This document shows, piece by piece, positions 27,505 to 35,413 of a DNA stretch of 64,000 nucleotides (positions within the stretch are counted from its first letter, which is position 1; each line of letters opens with the position of its first letter). This DNA comes from Pseudomarimonas salicorniae (GTDB lineage Bacteria > Pseudomonadota > Gammaproteobacteria > Xanthomonadales > Xanthomonadaceae): positions 124,001 through 188,000 of the forward strand of contig NZ_JALNMH010000004.1 of assembly GCF_023156535.1 (NCBI RefSeq). Direction: 5' to 3'. Under the pieces are notes generated by a model. That model saw only the letters and a list, made by a program, of their open reading frames with translations. It had not been told where the DNA came from and searched no databases. A program made the position numbers and the translations under genes.

Positions 27505-30099
27505 CTATTCGAAGCCGTTTGCACTGATCAGACTCACCGTCGCCGGCAGGGCACGCCTGAATACGTCCGCGGCGGCGTTGAGATCGTTCTCCACCAGGTT
27601 GCCCGCGGACGAATCGAAGGCCAGCACCTTGGCGTTGTAGTCGAACCGCGGGGCGTTCTGCGCCGCATCGGCCTGCGCCCCGCTGACTCCGAGCGAGAGC
27701 CTGCGGATGGCGCCGCCACCGAGCACCCTTGCGTGGATGTCGGCCACGCCATTGTTGTCGTTCGATCGCGTATCCAGATCGCTGGCCGAGGACACGAAGG
27801 TCACCACGCGGCCATCGCCCGAGAGGGCGGGCCTGCCGGACCCGCCGTTCCCGACGCTTCCCGTCGACCCCCGGCTGACCCACTCGGGGCTCCCTGTCGA
27901 CGTGCCCACGGGGAGCGCGAACACTTCGTCCTGCAGCCCGGTCACTCCGGGCACCAGGGCCTCGTCGCTCTCGAAAGCCAGGTTCAGGCCCGCCCAGTCG
28001 AGGCTCGGCTTGCGGCTGCCCTGCATCCCGCAGCTCGATGCGGAGAAGCCGATCGGCTGACTGACCCGCCGACTCACGCCGGTCAGCATGTTGCGCATCA
28101 TGATCGACGATGTCTGCGGCGCCGTGCAGGGGCTGGGCGCGCCCGAGAGCAGATTTTTGGCGCGGGTCTCCCAGGCCACCAGGCGACCATCCCCTGACAC
28201 CACGGGCGCGCCGCTATCGCCATCGGCATTGCCCGGCGTATCGAGGCCCATGCTGGTCACCGCCTTGCAGGACACGCAGCGCAGATTGACCGTATCCGGC
28301 TCGTACTCACCGCCGGTCACCGGTGACAGCGGGATGCGGAACACGTTGGGCTGGCTGGGCTCGCCCTGCCCCGGAATCGGCAGGCCGGTGAAGACCACTG
28401 CGCCGGCGCCCGGCGCGATGACTGGCGTGGTGCCGGTGCCACCCGGGAGCGCATCACCCACGCGACGCGTGCTGCCGGTGAGCATGTTGCGCAGGAATAC
28501 GCCGAAGCCGCTGCCCTTCTGCCTGAGCGCAGCCGCCTGCTTCGACTCGCCGCTCAGCTTGCCCACGCCGGCATCCGGCGCCACGAACACCACCAGCTGG
28601 CCGTCGGCCGATACCGAGGGTTCAATCGAAGCGCCATCGATCTCGCCCTCGGCGTCATCCAGGCTGACGCGGACCGTGACCGGCGGATCGGCCTGCGTAT
28701 CGATGCGGAAGATGTCGCTGGCGCCGTTGCCATCCGCCTGCATGGTGAGGTTGGCGGCGGCGGACTCGAACACGATGAAGCGCCCGGCTCCGTCCGGCAC
28801 CGCGGAACGGCTGTCTCCGTTGCCGGCCGGAGTCAGCGGTGCAACATCGCGCTCGGGGACATAGGCGAGCACCTGGACCGGGGACGATGCGTTGGTGGTG
28901 GTGCCGTCGCCCAGCATGCCGAAGTTGTTCTCGCCCCAGCACTGCAGGGTGCCGTCGGGAAGCTTCGCACAGCCATGATTGTGCCCGACGCCGATCGAGG
29001 AGACTCCGCTGGTCAGTCCGGACACGTCCACCGGGATGGTGCTGTTGCCGCTGCTGCCGGTACCCCCCTGAAAGCGGCTGTCGTTCAGTCCCCAACAGCG
29101 CACGCCGCCGCCGTCCAGCAGCGCGCAGCTGTGGTCGTGCCCGAGGGCGATCTGCTGCGGATCGGTGGAGAAGCCGCTCACCGTTACGGGCGTGGGCTGG
29201 GTCAGCACCGTATTGCCGTCGCCGAGCTGGCCGAACAGATTCCGACCCCAGCACTTCAATCCGCTGCCAACGAAACGCGCGCAGCTGTGGAACGCGCCGA
29301 CGTCCACCTGATCGAAGCCGCTGGTCAGGCCGCTCACCAGCACCGGCGCATTGCGGTTGGTGGTGCTGTTGTCACCGACCTGCCCATTGTCGTTGCGGCC
29401 CCAGCAGAACACCGCCCCCGCGGCGATCGCGCAGGCGTGCAGGCTGTCGTGATTGCTGAGCGCGGTGACGCTGGCGCCAAGGCCGCTGACCGCCACCGGC
29501 AGCGGCTGGTCGGTGAAGTCACCATTGCCGAGCTGGCCAAAGGCGTTGTCGCCCCAGCAGTAGGCCGTATTGGACATGCCGATTACGCAGCTGCTTTCGC
29601 GCCCGGCGCTCACGCTGATCGCCGCCTCTGGCAGGCCCTGGACGGTGACCGGCGTGCGCCGGTCCTCCAGCGTGTTGTCGCCGAGCTGTCCGTTGTCATT
29701 GCGCCCCCAGCAGCGCACGCTGCCATCGTCGATCAGGGCGCAGGTGTGGCGCAGCCCGGCACTGATCGCCAGGACGCCGGACTCGAGTCCGACCACGTCG
29801 ACGGCGGTCAGCTGATCCAGTTCTCCGCCATCGCCGACCTGACCCTCGAGATTGCTGCCCCAGCACTTCACCGCGCCGTCCACCGTCAGCACGCAGGTAT
29901 GCTGCCAGCCGCCGGTCACCTGCATGACGCGATCGAGCGGACGCAGCGTCTGTGCGCCGGCCGTCCCCATGACGAGCGCCAGCAGGCCGAGCAGAACGAA
30001 TCTGCGCCGGACCTGCACCGCATCCCGAGCGGTCACGCCCAATGGAACCCACTGCGGTTCGCGCCTGCGCGCTCCGGTTCGTTCGGTGATGGCGTCCAC
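27505..30099 (-). CDS. exported RCC1-repeat plus TolB/PD40-type beta-propeller protein
   Basis: 864 aa from a GTG at 30099; later GTGs (30036, 30018) would place a cleaner signal peptide (VRRRFVLLGLLALVMGTAGA) at the N-terminus. Seven RCC1-type repeats of about 50 residues follow (about 55-410), each with an HxC...CWG pattern (HTCALIDDGSVRCWGRNDNGQLGD), so every blade carries a Cys pair. Residues about 415-850 contain PD40/WD-like repeats (SRSAVPDGAGRFIVFES; PSVSADGQLVVFV; GDGRLVAWE; SGDGRVVTFVS). The protein ends in SANGFE. No catalytic motif is visible; I infer an extracytoplasmic binding or scaffold protein. Confidence 0.85.
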   Translation of the reverse strand: MDAITERTGARRREPQWVPLGVTARDAVQVRRRFVLLGLLALVMGTAGAQTLRPLDRVMQVTGGWQHTCVLTVDGAVKCWGSNLEGQVGDGGELDQLTAVDVVGLESGVLAISAGLRHTCALIDDGSVRCWGRNDNGQLGDNTLEDRRTPVTVQGLPEAAISVSAGRESSCVIGMSNTAYCWGDNAFGQLGNGDFTDQPLPVAVSGLGASVTALSNHDSLHACAIAAGAVFCWGRNDNGQVGDNSTTNRNAPVLVSGLTSGFDQVDVGAFHSCARFVGSGLKCWGRNLFGQLGDGNTVLTQPTPVTVSGFSTDPQQIALGHDHSCALLDGGGVRCWGLNDSRFQGGTGSSGNSTIPVDVSGLTSGVSSIGVGHNHGCAKLPDGTLQCWGENNFGMLGDGTTTNASSPVQVLAYVPERDVAPLTPAGNGDSRSAVPDGAGRFIVFESAAANLTMQADGNGASDIFRIDTQADPPVTVRVSLDDAEGEIDGASIEPSVSADGQLVVFVAPDAGVGKLSGESKQAAALRQKGSGFGVFLRNMLTGSTRRVGDALPGGTGTTPVIAPGAGAVVFTGLPIPGQGEPSQPNVFRIPLSPVTGGEYEPDTVNLRCVSCKAVTSMGLDTPGNADGDSGAPVVSGDGRLVAWETRAKNLLSGAPSPCTAPQTSSIMMRNMLTGVSRRVSQPIGFSASSCGMQGSRKPSLDWAGLNLAFESDEALVPGVTGLQDEVFALPVGTSTGSPEWVSRGSTGSVGNGGSGRPALSGDGRVVTFVSSASDLDTRSNDNNGVADIHARVLGGGAIRRLSLGVSGAQADAAQNAPRFDYNAKVLAFDSSAGNLVENDLNAAADVFRRALPATVSLISANGFE

Positions 30100-30156
30100 G
30101 TGCGCCTCGCTCTGCCGTGAACCGCGGTAATCCCACGACCGCGGCCCCGCCGGCGG

Positions 30157-30170
30157 CCACTGATCAGTGG
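30157..30170. promoter_or_regulatory. 14-bp palindrome upstream of the RCC1-repeat gene
   Basis: CCACTGATCAGTGG, a perfect palindrome with no spacer, 58 bp upstream of the annotated GTG. Its size and symmetry suit a dimeric regulator site; the nearby LuxR-type protein is the obvious candidate, but this is inference. Confidence 0.45.
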
Positions 30171-30202
30171 TTCGAGTTCAGCGCCTTGCGACGATCAGGG
30201 CA

Positions 30203-30220
30203 ATGACGCAAATGCGTCAT
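30203..30220. promoter_or_regulatory. 18-bp inverted repeat upstream of the RCC1-repeat gene
   Basis: ATGACGCA-AA-TGCGTCAT, perfect 8-bp half sites. It lies between recX (ends 30270) and the RCC1-repeat gene, about 104 bp upstream of the latter. Candidate operator. Confidence 0.45.
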
Positions 30221-30269
30221 GATGGGCGCGGCCTGGCAACGCCCCCTGCAGGCCGGGTTCCCGAGGCGG

Positions 30270-30716
30270 CTACTGCACCGCGCTGATTGCGCGGCGGGAG
30301 GTCTCGCCATCAAAGCCCCGGCGCTGAAGAAGGGCTGCCGCGCGCCGGCGGTCTGATGGGTCCTGAAGGCCCTGCGGAAAACGACGCGAGACCAGGTCAG
30401 CTGCCTGGTCCTGCCAGTCGACCTCCACGGCTTCGAGCACCTGGGAGATCAATGCATCGGGGAGCTGGTGCGTTGCCAGCTCGGCAGCGATGTAGCGCGG
30501 GCCGTAGCCGGACGCCACCCGCTGCCGGAGCAGGCTCTCGGCAAAGCGCCGCTCGTCCTGCAGACCGCTCTGCTCGAGGCGATCGAGCGCCTGGTCGACT
30601 GCCTCGGCCTCCTCGCCCCGCTGGACCAGCTTGCGGCGCAGCTCGTGCCGAGAGTGCTCGCGCCGCGACAGCAGGCCAACCGCCCGCTGCAGCGGGGTGC
30701 GCGGCGCTCTCGGCAT
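30270..30716 (-). CDS. recX: recombination regulatory protein RecX
   Basis: 148 aa. Caps or destabilises RecA filaments. Three-helix repeats of the RecX family are recognisable: LQRAVGLLSRREHSRHELRRKLVQRG, VDQALDRLEQSGLQDERRFAESLLRQRVASGYGPRYIAAELATHQL, and C-terminal DRRRAAALLQRRGFDGETSRRAI. It begins 8 bp after the recA stop, so it is co-transcribed with recA. Confidence 0.95.
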   Translation of the reverse strand: MPRAPRTPLQRAVGLLSRREHSRHELRRKLVQRGEEAEAVDQALDRLEQSGLQDERRFAESLLRQRVASGYGPRYIAAELATHQLPDALISQVLEAVEVDWQDQAADLVSRRFPQGLQDPSDRRRAAALLQRRGFDGETSRRAISAVQ

Positions 30717-30724
30717 CCCGCGCC

Positions 30725-31759
30725 TCAGGCCTCCTCGGCCTCGGCTTCGCTTTCCTCATTGGCGATCTGCGGGACGTAGAGCTCGCGCAGCTTGGCTTCG
30801 ATCTCGGCGGCCAGCTTGGGATTGTCCTTGAGGAACTGGCGGGCGTTCTCCTTGCCCTGGCCGATGCGATCGCCGCCGCAGCTGTACCAGGCCCCCGCCT
30901 TGTCGATCAGCTTGGCATCGACGCCCATGTCGATCAGCTCACCCTCGCGGGAGATGCCTTCGCCGTAGAGGATCTCGGTGACGATCTGCTTGAACGGCGG
31001 CGCCATCTTGTTCTTGACGACCTTGATCTTGGTCTGGTTGCCGATGATCTCGTCGCCCTTCTTGATGCTGCCGATGCGGCGGATATCGAGGCGAACCGAT
31101 GCGTAGAATTTCAGCGCGTTGCCGCCGGTGGTCACTTCCGGGCTCTGGCCCGGCATCATCACGCCGATCTTCATGCGCAGCTGGTTGATGAAGACCACCA
31201 GGCAGTTGCTGCGCTTGATGTTGCCGGTGAGCTTGCGCAGGGCCTGGCTCATGAGCCGGGCCTGCAGGCCGGGCAGCTGGTCACCCATCTCGCCCTCGAT
31301 CTCGGCCTTCGGCGTCAGCGCGGCGACCGAGTCGACCACGACCATGTCCACCGCGTTGGAGCGGACCAGCATGTCGGCAATCTCCAGCGCCTGCTCGCCG
31401 GTATCCGGCTGGCTGACCAGAAGGTCTTCAACCTTGACACCGAGCTTCGCCGCGTAGGTCGGATCCAGCGCATGTTCGGCGTCGACGAAGGCGCAGGTGC
31501 CGCCGTTCTTCTGACACTCGGCGATGGCCTGCAGGGTCAGGGTGGTCTTGCCCGAGGACTCGGGCCCGTAGACCTCGACAACCCGTCCCTTCGGCAGGCC
31601 GCCGATGCCCAGAGCGATGTCCAGCATCAACGAGCCGGTTGGCACCACGGCGACCGCCTCGATGGCCTTGTCGCCCATGCGCATCACCGCGCCCTTGCCG
31701 AACTGTCGCTCGATCTGGGTCAGCGCCGCAGAGAGGGCGCGCTTCTTGTTGTCGTCCAT
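30725..31759 (-). CDS. recA: recombinase RecA
   Basis: 344 aa. ATP-dependent strand exchange and SOS co-protease. N-terminal [18 protein letters not shown], Walker [11 protein letters not shown] (about 66-75), [18 protein letters not shown], the L1/L2 DNA-binding loop regions ([44 protein letters not shown]) and a short acidic C-terminus ([10 protein letters not shown]). Order pncC-recA-recX is conserved. No CTGT-N8-ACAG LexA box is seen upstream. Confidence 0.98.
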   Translation of the reverse strand: MDDNKKRALSAALTQIERQFGKGAVMRMGDKAIEAVAVVPTGSLMLDIALGIGGLPKGRVVEVYGPESSGKTTLTLQAIAECQKNGGTCAFVDAEHALDPTYAAKLGVKVEDLLVSQPDTGEQALEIADMLVRSNAVDMVVVDSVAALTPKAEIEGEMGDQLPGLQARLMSQALRKLTGNIKRSNCLVVFINQLRMKIGVMMPGQSPEVTTGGNALKFYASVRLDIRRIGSIKKGDEIIGNQTKIKVVKNKMAPPFKQIVTEILYGEGISREGELIDMGVDAKLIDKAGAWYSCGGDRIGQGKENARQFLKDNPKLAAEIEAKLRELYVPQIANEESEAEAEEA

Positions 31760-31805
31760 GGGGAATCCTCGATGAGTTGACGCCGGGGAGGCTGACGCTG
31801 GGGCA

Positions 31806-31844
31806 TCTCAGAAGCTGAGAGCACGCGCCGCCGTCAGGCCTGAC
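31806..31844. promoter_or_regulatory. paired inverted repeats in the recA upstream region
   Basis: Two symmetric elements lie in the 127-bp pncC-recA gap: TCTCAG-AAG-CTGAGA (31806-31820) and the perfect palindrome GTCAGGCCTGAC (31833-31844). They may be regulator sites for recA; neither matches the E. coli LexA consensus. Confidence 0.4.
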
Positions 31845-31886
31845 AGTATCCCACAGGGTGCGGCGACGCCGTCGGCGTACTTCCCG

Positions 31887-32390
31887 TCAGGGGGTAAGAC
31901 TTTTCAGTAAGCCATTGATCGCGGCGGCGACCGTCTGTCGGCGCACGGCCTCGCGGTCGCCGCCGAAGTGGAACACCTCGGCACGCGGATAACCGCCGCG
32001 TCGCTTCCAGCCGATCCAGACCGTTCCGACCGGCTTGTCGTCGGTGCCGCCGCTGGGTCCGGCGATGCCGGTGACGGCCACGGAGATGCTCGCCCCGGAG
32101 TGGACCAGCGCGCCGGAGACCATTTCCAGCACCGTCTCGCGGCTGACCGCGCCGTGCTCCATCAGGGTTTCCGGACGCACGCCCAGCAGGGCCTGCTTGG
32201 CCTCGTAGCTGTAGGCGGCCAGTCCGCAGTCGAACCAGTCGCTGCAGCCGGCGATGTCCGTCACGGTCTTGGCGATCCAGCCGCCGGTGCAACTCTCGGC
32301 GGTGACCAGCATCAGGTGCTGGGCGCGCAGGGCCTCGCCCAGGCGACCCGCCAACTCGGCGAGCTGCCCATCCGAAGGGACCGGGCTCAT
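31887..32390 (-). CDS. pncC: nicotinamide-nucleotide amidohydrolase PncC (CinA C-terminal domain)
   Basis: 167 aa, the stand-alone CinA-C domain as in E. coli. Deamidates NMN to nicotinate mononucleotide in NAD recycling. Family motifs: LVTAESCTGGWIAKTVTDIAG (about 28-48; catalytic Ser region), YSYEAKQALLGV, AVSRETVLEMVSGAL, SVAVTGIAGPSGGTDDKPVGTVWIG. Upstream of recA as in many gammaproteobacteria; 15 bp after the preceding TonB-receptor gene, so it may share that transcript. Confidence 0.95.
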   Translation of the reverse strand: MSPVPSDGQLAELAGRLGEALRAQHLMLVTAESCTGGWIAKTVTDIAGCSDWFDCGLAAYSYEAKQALLGVRPETLMEHGAVSRETVLEMVSGALVHSGASISVAVTGIAGPSGGTDDKPVGTVWIGWKRRGGYPRAEVFHFGGDREAVRRQTVAAAINGLLKSLTP

Positions 32391-32405
32391 GGCGACAGGC
32401 GGCTC

Positions 32406-34664
32406 CTAGAAATCGACCCGCAGCGTAACCCAGCCGCTGCGGCGCTCCAAGGCGGGGACGCCGAGATTGCCCTCGCCCTCCCCGGCCACGCTGGTCGCGG
32501 GATACAGGGCAAGCGCGTTGCCCACATTCTTCAGCTGCAGGGCGATCGACCAGCCCGGCAGGCGGACGAAGCGGTAGCCCAGCCCGAGGTTGAGCACCGT
32601 GTTGCCATCGAGCTCGGGCGTGAAGCTGCTGCCATCCGCGTTCTCCTGCACCGGCGGGTACCAGTGCGGCCAGTCGAGCAGACTGGCATGCAGGCTCAGC
32701 GCGCCCTCGCGGCCGCCGGGCCGCCACTCGGCCTGCAGCCGGTTGACCCGCTCGGGGAAGGACCGCGCCAGCGGCGATGACTGGCGGCCCGCTACGTAGA
32801 TGTTGCCCGGACCGAACTGGCCGGCCGACGAAGAAGTCACCTCGACCCGCGAGTGGCTGGCCCGGAGCGTCAGCCCCAGCTCATCCAGCCTGTACTCGGC
32901 CTCCAGCTCAAGACCCGCGTGGTGCAGCGAGCCCGGGTTGTTCTGGAAGTAGAACACCCCACCCCAGTCACCGATCACGTCGGAGCCGATCCGCGTGGCA
33001 GCCGCGACGGCTTCGGCGCGTGCGACATCGTCGGCGATGAAGTACGCGCCGACGCCGATCACGTTGCGGGTGACGTTGTAGAACAGGGTCGCCTCGACCT
33101 GCCAGTTCACCGAGGGATGCCAGCCGGCCGCCAGCTCGAGGCTGGAACTTTTCTCCGGGCTGACCGGGCGCAGGTTGCGGTTGCCGTTGGCAGCGAAGAA
33201 GGGGTTGGACTCGACCTGCCCGAAATTGGCCTCGCGCAGCAGGCCGTCGCCCTCGAAGCCGCCGCTGTAGTTGACCCCGACCGCGCCGCGGAAACCGGTC
33301 TGCCAGGACAGCCGCCAACGCCACTCGGGCGTGTTCTGGAAGAGCAGGCCGAGCCGCGGACTGACTTCGGAGCCCCAGTCGGGATGGTCGTCCCAGCGCG
33401 CGGCCAGGAACAGCTCCCAGCCCGAACCGAGATCGATGAAGTCCTCGGCGAACAGGCTCATGACCCGGGTCCGGCCGGGCAGGCTCCAGCGATTGAACCG
33501 GTTGAGCCGGGCCGGCCCTTCGTCGAGCACGGCCTGCTGCGTGTTGACCAGGAAATTGTTGCCGCGCGCATTGCGCTGGCCGGCATGCAGGCGGGTCCAC
33601 TCGGCACCGAGGGCGATGCGGTGGCCGTCCAGCAGGCTGTCACTGCGGAACTGCGCGCGCAGTGCGCTGCGGCTCTCCCGATGTCCGCCGAGCACCATGC
33701 CGGGGATCAGGCTGCGCGCGGCGCCCGCTCGGGTACCGCCGTGCGAACTCAATTCGTAGTCGTCGATCTGGTGAAACAGCTCCACCTGCGCCTCTCCGCG
33801 CGCGAAGCCGTGGCGATAGCCCAGCACCAGCCCGTCCAGACGCTGCTCGACCCGTTCGCGGTCCCGGCGCCAGTTGTAGAGATCCCGGCGCTGCTGGAAG
33901 CGAAACGCACGCAGCGACCAGCGCCCGTCGTCCAGATCGAACATCAGATGACCGTAGTCGCCACGTCGCAGATGGTGGTTGCGTTCGAACACACTGAGCC
34001 CCTGCTCAACCTGCAGGCCCAACCCCTCGTTGCGATACGGCTCACCTTCGAAACGCCCGTCGCTGAGATAGAGCGAGGCGAGCCAGTCGTTCCAGCGCCA
34101 GCGATGGCGCAGCGCGGCACCGGTCCTTCCATCCTCGCCCGCCACCAGGGTGGCGTGGCTGCGGCTGCCACGGGTCACGATGTTCACCACGCCAAGCAGG
34201 GCGCCCTGCCCCAGGGTCACCGAGCCGGGGCCGCGGATGACCTCGAGGCGCTCGATGAAGGCCAGGTCGAGTCCATTGAGCACGGCATCGGGCGGCCCCC
34301 AGAACCAGTCCGCATTCAGGGACACCCCGTCGAGCAGGAGCAGCAGCTTCGAGTTGTTGTCCGGCGCAAGGCCACGCACGCCGGCAATGGTGTCGTCCTG
34401 GTCCTCGACCAGGAAGAAGCCGGGCACGTGGATCATCAGCAATTCGTTGAGCGTCCGCGCCCCGCTGTGGCGGATCTGCGCCGCGCTGATGGTGGTAACC
34501 GCGGCAGGCTGGCGGTCGGCACGCAGGCTGACCCGCGAGGCCACCGAGACATCCGTGGCCATCAGCTCTTCCAGGCTCATCCCCATGTAGTCCTGGGAGA
34601 CGGCGGCATTGGCGTGGACAAGGCCCAGCGCCAGCAGCACGCACAGGATCGCGCCATGGTGCAT
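32406..34664 (-). CDS. TonB-dependent outer-membrane receptor linked to YfiR/kinase
   Basis: 752 aa from the ATG at 34664, which is followed by a signal peptide (AILCVLLALGLVHANA); the open frame to 34742 has no signal peptide. The mature N-terminus carries MGMSLEELMATDVSVASR, a segment found in receptors of this subgroup. Plug domain follows: QPAAVTTISAAQIRHSGARTL, LLLLLDGVSLN, FIERLEVIRGPGSVTLGQGALLGVVNIVT. A long beta-barrel ends in WVTLRVDF with C-terminal Phe. Ligand unknown. Divergent from the yfiR-like and kinase genes (194 bp), a recurrent gene grouping. Confidence 0.9.
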   Translation of the reverse strand: MHHGAILCVLLALGLVHANAAVSQDYMGMSLEELMATDVSVASRVSLRADRQPAAVTTISAAQIRHSGARTLNELLMIHVPGFFLVEDQDDTIAGVRGLAPDNNSKLLLLLDGVSLNADWFWGPPDAVLNGLDLAFIERLEVIRGPGSVTLGQGALLGVVNIVTRGSRSHATLVAGEDGRTGAALRHRWRWNDWLASLYLSDGRFEGEPYRNEGLGLQVEQGLSVFERNHHLRRGDYGHLMFDLDDGRWSLRAFRFQQRRDLYNWRRDRERVEQRLDGLVLGYRHGFARGEAQVELFHQIDDYELSSHGGTRAGAARSLIPGMVLGGHRESRSALRAQFRSDSLLDGHRIALGAEWTRLHAGQRNARGNNFLVNTQQAVLDEGPARLNRFNRWSLPGRTRVMSLFAEDFIDLGSGWELFLAARWDDHPDWGSEVSPRLGLLFQNTPEWRWRLSWQTGFRGAVGVNYSGGFEGDGLLREANFGQVESNPFFAANGNRNLRPVSPEKSSSLELAAGWHPSVNWQVEATLFYNVTRNVIGVGAYFIADDVARAEAVAAATRIGSDVIGDWGGVFYFQNNPGSLHHAGLELEAEYRLDELGLTLRASHSRVEVTSSSAGQFGPGNIYVAGRQSSPLARSFPERVNRLQAEWRPGGREGALSLHASLLDWPHWYPPVQENADGSSFTPELDGNTVLNLGLGYRFVRLPGWSIALQLKNVGNALALYPATSVAGEGEGNLGVPALERRSGWVTLRVDF

Positions 34665-34858
34665 CGGGCAGCGCCTACTGGGGATTTGCAGCCTTGGCAT
34701 GCGCGTCTTCAATCCCGGATCTGGTGCTACCATCGTCCGCACTCACTCTAGCGCGTTGTGATGCCGATGCGGGAGTGTTTCGGCGTTGTGGCACGATCCG
34801 CCGAAGCGCCGGCCGATGACGTCCGGGAGTCCTGGGACACCCGCCGCGGGGAGGTGCG

Positions 34859-35413
34859 ATGCGGTTACCGCTGCAGCTGTTGCTGGTGTCGCTGGCCCTG
34901 CTCGCGTCCGCCGCCCAGCCGGCCCTCTCCGCCTCCGAGCGTGAGGCGGCGATCCGCGCCGCATTCCTCTACCGGCTGTCGTTCTTCGTCCACTGGCCCG
35001 AGGGCGAACTGGCCGATCCGGGCGCGCCGATTTCCGTCTGCGTCGTCGCAGCGGGCGAGTCCGAAGTCTTTCGCCAGCTTGAGCTGGGCGCGCGCCGCTG
35101 GAAGATCGGCGAACGTCCGATGCGGGTCCAACTGCTGGCCGGCGGCGCAGCGCTCGAGGGCTGCCATATCGCCTATATCGAGGGCGACCTGCCCGCCGCG
35201 CGGCTTCCCGGCCAGCTGGTCGTGGTCGAATCGATGGCGCGGCTGGACGGCATTGGCGACCTGGCCCTGGTTGCGACCCGGACCGAGGACGGCGGAACCC
35301 GTCTGGGCTTCCACGCCGATCGCCAGCGCCTCGCGCGGGCCCGCTTCAGTCTGAGCTCGCAGCTGATGCAGCTGCTGAGCTTCCGCGCCGAGCGGCCGGG
35401 AGACCCCTCTTGA
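34859..35413 (+). CDS. YfiR/DUF4154 family periplasmic protein
   Basis: 184 aa with an N-terminal signal peptide (LQLLLVSLALLASAAQPALSA). DUF4154 hallmarks: REAAIRAAFLYRLSFFVHWPEG (about 28-49), ISVCVVAAGESEVFRQLE, GCHIAYIEGD, LVVVESMARLDGIGDLALVAT and GFHADRQRLARARFSLSSQLMQL. In Pseudomonas YfiR is a periplasmic repressor of the diguanylate cyclase YfiN. Here the next gene, which overlaps the stop (TTGA), encodes a histidine kinase, so YfiR probably gates that kinase. Confidence 0.9.
   Translation: MRLPLQLLLVSLALLASAAQPALSASEREAAIRAAFLYRLSFFVHWPEGELADPGAPISVCVVAAGESEVFRQLELGARRWKIGERPMRVQLLAGGAALEGCHIAYIEGDLPAARLPGQLVVVESMARLDGIGDLALVATRTEDGGTRLGFHADRQRLARARFSLSSQLMQLLSFRAERPGDPS

Noticed and set aside
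31760..31886. LexA box upstream of recA
   Set aside because: CTGTGGGATACTGTCAG on the minus strand resembles one but the half-site spacing is wrong (CTG-N11-CAG instead of CTG-N10-CAG); recorded only as unspecified inverted repeats.
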